From assembly GCA_048268485.1 (NCBI GenBank), contig JBLWVL010000004.1, forward strand, positions 62,001 through 126,000: a DNA stretch of 64,000 nucleotides, given 5' to 3'. Under the pieces are notes generated by a model. It ran no database searches. It was not told the origin of the DNA and saw nothing but the letters and a program-made list of their open reading frames with translations. The translations under genes and the position numbers were made by a program. This document shows, in pieces, positions 61,466 to 64,000 of this stretch (position 1 is its first letter; each line of letters begins with the position of its first letter). The stretch is from Oceanospirillum sp048268485 (GTDB lineage: Bacteria; Pseudomonadota; Gammaproteobacteria; Pseudomonadales; Halomonadaceae).

Positions 61466-62727
61466 TGGGAGCGGCACTATCTTCTGCCTTGAACACCAAG
61501 ATGGCTGCCCTGAACGCAAAGCTGGCCATTCCAGCTTTGCGTTCAAAAACCATCAAAACAGGATGGTTAGCATCAGCCCTATGCTCACTCGCAGCATTGA
61601 CTGGTTGCGGGGATTCTGACTGGCAGCACCAGGAGTTTTCTACAGGCAACAGTACTTTCGACTTCCGAATTCCCACAAATACTCCCGCACCTTTTGTGCC
61701 TGAAGATAATCCAATGACACCTGAAAAAGTAGAGCTGGGTCGCCATCTGTTTTTTGATATCCGCTTATCCGGTAATCAAACCCAATCCTGTGGTAGCTGC
61801 CACTTGCAGGAACTCGGCTTTGCTGATGGCATCGCATTACCGACCGGCTCCACCGGAGAGCAGCTTGACCGCAACTCTCAGGGCTTACTCAATGTTGCCT
61901 ATAACTCCACCTTTACCTGGGGTAATCACTCGCTAACCAGCCTGGTTGATCAGCACTCTGTTCCCCTTTTTGCAGAGTTTCCGGTTGAGCTGGGTGTTAA
62001 CGATAGCAATAAAGAAGAAATTCTATTGCGACTTTCTCAGGATACAACTTACCAGCAACTCTTTTCCTCAGCTTATCCGGATAGCAATTCAGGTGGTAAC
62101 CCAGAAATTAATTTCCAGCAAATCAGCCAATCACTCGCATCTTTTATCCGCTCAATGGTCTCCTTCAATACGCCCTATGATCGCTATGAGCAGGGCGATA
62201 GCAACGCACTAACCGACTCCCAGAAGCGCGGCATGGATCTGTTCTTCAGCGAACGGACCGAGTGTTTCCACTGTCATGGTGGTTTTAATTTCTCCCAATC
62301 CACCCGCCACAGCAAAACCGTATTTTTTGAAGCACCTTTTTTTAATAACGGTCTTTATAACCTTGATGGTGCAGGCAGCTATCCGGTGGGTAACCAGGGC
62401 CTGTTTGAGCTCACAGGCAAAGAAGAAGACAAAGGCAAGTTCAGGCCCGTTTCTCTCCGTAATATCGAGGTAACCGCTCCTTATATGCATGATGGTTCCA
62501 TCGCGACATTGGAGGAAGTAATTGATCATTACGCAGCCGGTGGCCGGGCACCAACAACCATTAATGGTCAGGCCACGGGCGATGGCCGTAAGAACCCTAA
62601 TAAGAGCGGCTTTGTGGGTGGCTTTGAGCTAACGACGCAAGAGAAACAAGACCTGATCAACTTCCTGAAATCTCTTACCGATGAAAGTTTTAACAAGGAT
62701 GAACGTTTTGCTAATCCCCATTCTTAA
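61465..62727 (+). CDS. mbnH: MbnH family di-haem peroxidase-like protein
   Basis: 420 residues, MauG/CcpA-like. Two c-type haem sites: CGSCH (109-113) and CFHCH (267-271), plus LGRHLFFDIRLSGNQTQSC and the C-terminal LRNIEVTAPYMHDGSIATLEEVIDHY. It acts in the periplasm on MbnP (oxidising Trp). The start ATG overlaps the mbnP stop (TAATG). The lipobox TGC is at residue 48, an unusually long n-region containing a coding hairpin at 61511-61545. Confidence 0.93.
   Translation: MGAALSSALNTKMAALNAKLAIPALRSKTIKTGWLASALCSLAALTGCGDSDWQHQEFSTGNSTFDFRIPTNTPAPFVPEDNPMTPEKVELGRHLFFDIRLSGNQTQSCGSCHLQELGFADGIALPTGSTGEQLDRNSQGLLNVAYNSTFTWGNHSLTSLVDQHSVPLFAEFPVELGVNDSNKEEILLRLSQDTTYQQLFSSAYPDSNSGGNPEINFQQISQSLASFIRSMVSFNTPYDRYEQGDSNALTDSQKRGMDLFFSERTECFHCHGGFNFSQSTRHSKTVFFEAPFFNNGLYNLDGAGSYPVGNQGLFELTGKEEDKGKFRPVSLRNIEVTAPYMHDGSIATLEEVIDHYAAGGRAPTTINGQATGDGRKNPNKSGFVGGFELTTQEKQDLINFLKSLTDESFNKDERFANPHS
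61511..61545 (+). repeat. 15-bp perfect inverted repeat inside mbnH
   Basis: TGAACGCAAAGCTGG and CCAGCTTTGCGTTCA flank a CCATT loop, followed by AAAAA. The hairpin is in frame with codons about 16-27 of mbnH, in the extended n-region of its lipoprotein signal. Such a stable stem this close to the start could slow translation or cause pausing. Confidence 0.8.
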
Positions 62728-63943
62728 AGCAGCAGATCCAACCCCCTCAGCGACAAAGTGGGCCATGATATTAACATTAGCATGCCTGCTGATAGTTCCG
62801 TCTTCCGACGTACTCGCCCATGGCTCTGAAATGGATATTCCTGATACAGGAATACGCATTAGTTTAGATGTGGAGCAACATATCCTGTCAGGGGTTTCGG
62901 AACAAAGCTATCAACTTACAACACCGATTCTGCAACAGGCGGAACCTGCTGAGGAAGGAATAGGTGCCGCTGAGATAACACTGGCATTAACCACTGAGCT
63001 TGCCGATCACTGGCTGGCTTACGGTGCGATCAGTAATCATAGCCATGGGGGTGAATCCTCACTGGATATTGACCAGGGTTTTATTCAGAGCGCTGATCAG
63101 GATTCACCTTTACGGGGCTTTACATTACGTATAGGCCGGTTCTACTCGTCTGCAGCACTTTACAACGACCAGGGGCATAGCGGGTTACTTTTTCCAACGG
63201 CTCCTCTGATCTATCAGAGCCTGATGGGGGGTGAACTAAAAGATGATGGTTTGAGTATCGGCTACAATGTAGCCCCCAACACCAAAATCACTTTTGAAAC
63301 CTTCGCTGGCGATAACAGTCTTTCTGGCCAACAGGCTGGCAACAAATTCAGCCAAACACAGACTTTATCCCTGGATCAAAGTGCTGAGATGGGAGTCTGG
63401 GGACACCTGGATACCAAGGTAGGTTACTTAAGCAGTAAGCAAAATTATCAAAGTGAAGATTCAGGCCATAGCCATAATACTGATAGCGACCTTGTCTATC
63501 AGCTATCAGGGGATATTGAGCAGTGGATGCTGTCGGCATTATGGCAAAAAGAGCGCTGGCAGGTTAGCGGAGAGTATTTTATTCGGGACCTGAACACCAA
63601 TGCTCAGACCGACAGCCAGATTCTGCAGATTAAAGATAAAAGCTCTGGTTTCTACGCTTTAGTCGCTTACCAGGTCTCCCCTGAGTGGATACTGGCAACC
63701 CGCTATGATCGATTAACAACAGATATTGATACCTATGGTCATCAGGAGCTGATAACCAGCTTTGGTTTACCTGTCTCACAAACCCCTGAAAATCTGACTC
63801 TACTGGCTAACTGGCAACCAACAGATAACCAGCAATGGTCATTACATCTGAGCCAGCCAAAAGATCTGTGGCAAAACACTTCATCAAATGATTTGTACGG
63901 TGGTATCAGTTACCAACTCAGCTTCGCCGGGGAGACGCTTTAA
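62681..63943 (+). CDS. Putative outer-membrane beta-barrel protein, His-rich
   Basis: Up to 420 residues; no family was recognised with certainty. A hydrophobic signal core (MILTLACLLIVPSSDVLA, cleavage before HG) is followed by repeated amphipathic strands ending in aromatic residues, typical of a porin-like barrel. Putative metal-binding segments are HGSEMD, NHSHGGES and GHSHN. The start is unresolved: ATG 62681 overlaps mbnH by 47 nt, ATG 62699 also overlaps, and ATG 62765 clears it. Operon position suggests a role with MbnP/MbnH in copper passage; that is inference. Confidence 0.7.
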   Translation: MKVLTRMNVLLIPILKAADPTPSATKWAMILTLACLLIVPSSDVLAHGSEMDIPDTGIRISLDVEQHILSGVSEQSYQLTTPILQQAEPAEEGIGAAEITLALTTELADHWLAYGAISNHSHGGESSLDIDQGFIQSADQDSPLRGFTLRIGRFYSSAALYNDQGHSGLLFPTAPLIYQSLMGGELKDDGLSIGYNVAPNTKITFETFAGDNSLSGQQAGNKFSQTQTLSLDQSAEMGVWGHLDTKVGYLSSKQNYQSEDSGHSHNTDSDLVYQLSGDIEQWMLSALWQKERWQVSGEYFIRDLNTNAQTDSQILQIKDKSSGFYALVAYQVSPEWILATRYDRLTTDIDTYGHQELITSFGLPVSQTPENLTLLANWQPTDNQQWSLHLSQPKDLWQNTSSNDLYGGISYQLSFAGETL

Positions 63944-63956
63944 AATATGACATTAC

Positions 63957-63991
63957 AGCCGGTCAAGCTTGACCGGCTGGCTCTCATTTTA
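63957..63991 (+). terminator. Terminator of the mbnPH operon
   Basis: A perfect 22-bp palindrome with arms AGCCGGTCAAG/CTTGACCGGCT, followed by CTCATTTT, 13 nt after the barrel gene's stop. Confidence 0.8.
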
Positions 63992-64000
63992 ACTTCCGGC

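Noticed and set aside
1..64000. tRNA, rRNA, 4.5S RNA, CRISPR arrays, insertion sequences, prophage or toxin-antitoxin genes
   Set aside because: Intergenic intervals were read by eye and none of these was recognised; a covariance-model scan would be needed to exclude small RNAs.

Overview
This 64-kb window is a chromosomal segment of a Gram-negative gammaproteobacterium. Conserved blocks point to the order Oceanospirillales, with gene order also close to Pseudomonas: guaBA divergent from xseA; xerD-dsbC-hom-thrC-recJ downstream of rpsP-rimM-trmD-rplS; ffh-ypjD-corB; purL divergent from mltF. The genus is not resolved from sequence alone. No insertion sequence, prophage, CRISPR array, rRNA or tRNA gene was seen. 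Coding density is high and most genes are intact; guaA is cut by the window edge.

Layout. 1-5.9 kb: guaA (partial), guaB, xseA and an M23 peptidase. 5.9-12.0 kb: an accessory catabolic block with pxpABC (5-oxoprolinase) divergent from a DctPQM-type TRAP transporter and a winged-helix regulator. 12.2-12.7 kb: a two-gene operon for zinc-independent ribosomal proteins L31B and L36B behind a Zur-type palindrome; the 47-residue L36B gene is easily missed. 13-25.5 kb: cysDN, cpdA-DUF1249-nudF, a Cache chemoreceptor, greB, and a translation-modification cluster cmoM-rsmC-cmoA-cmoB carrying a REPIN-like repeat pair. 25.7-39.8 kb: a phytase-like lipoprotein behind a Pho-box-like repeat, a porin, recJ, thrC, hom, dsbC, xerD, the rpsP operon and ffh. 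40-45 kb: ypjD, corB, an HSL-type hydrolase, a GNAT enzyme and a voltage-gated-type K+ channel. 45-48.6 kb: a four-gene operon DUF1538 transporter / PII-like / CBS pair / UspE-like, behind a perfect FNR/Anr palindrome. 49.6-52.3 kb: a bufferin-type RiPP operon (DUF2282 precursor, DUF692, DUF2063, DoxX). 52.7-64 kb: a second chemoreceptor, purL, mltF, and a MbnP/MbnH copper-protein pair followed by a His-rich outer-membrane beta-barrel candidate.

How the parts fit. The housekeeping genes are syntenic and ordinary. The regions most worth attention are (a) the DUF1538 operon, where one duplicated membrane protein is co-transcribed with three soluble proteins from families that bind adenine nucleotides, under a likely oxygen/redox switch; (b) two independent copper-related modules 8 kb apart (bufferin and MbnPH), the second with an uncharacterised outer-membrane partner; (c) metal and phosphate switches visible as DNA sites (Zur box, Pho box); and (d) a 5-oxoproline uptake-and-hydrolysis module. 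Functions are assigned from family resemblance read by eye; no database search was run.
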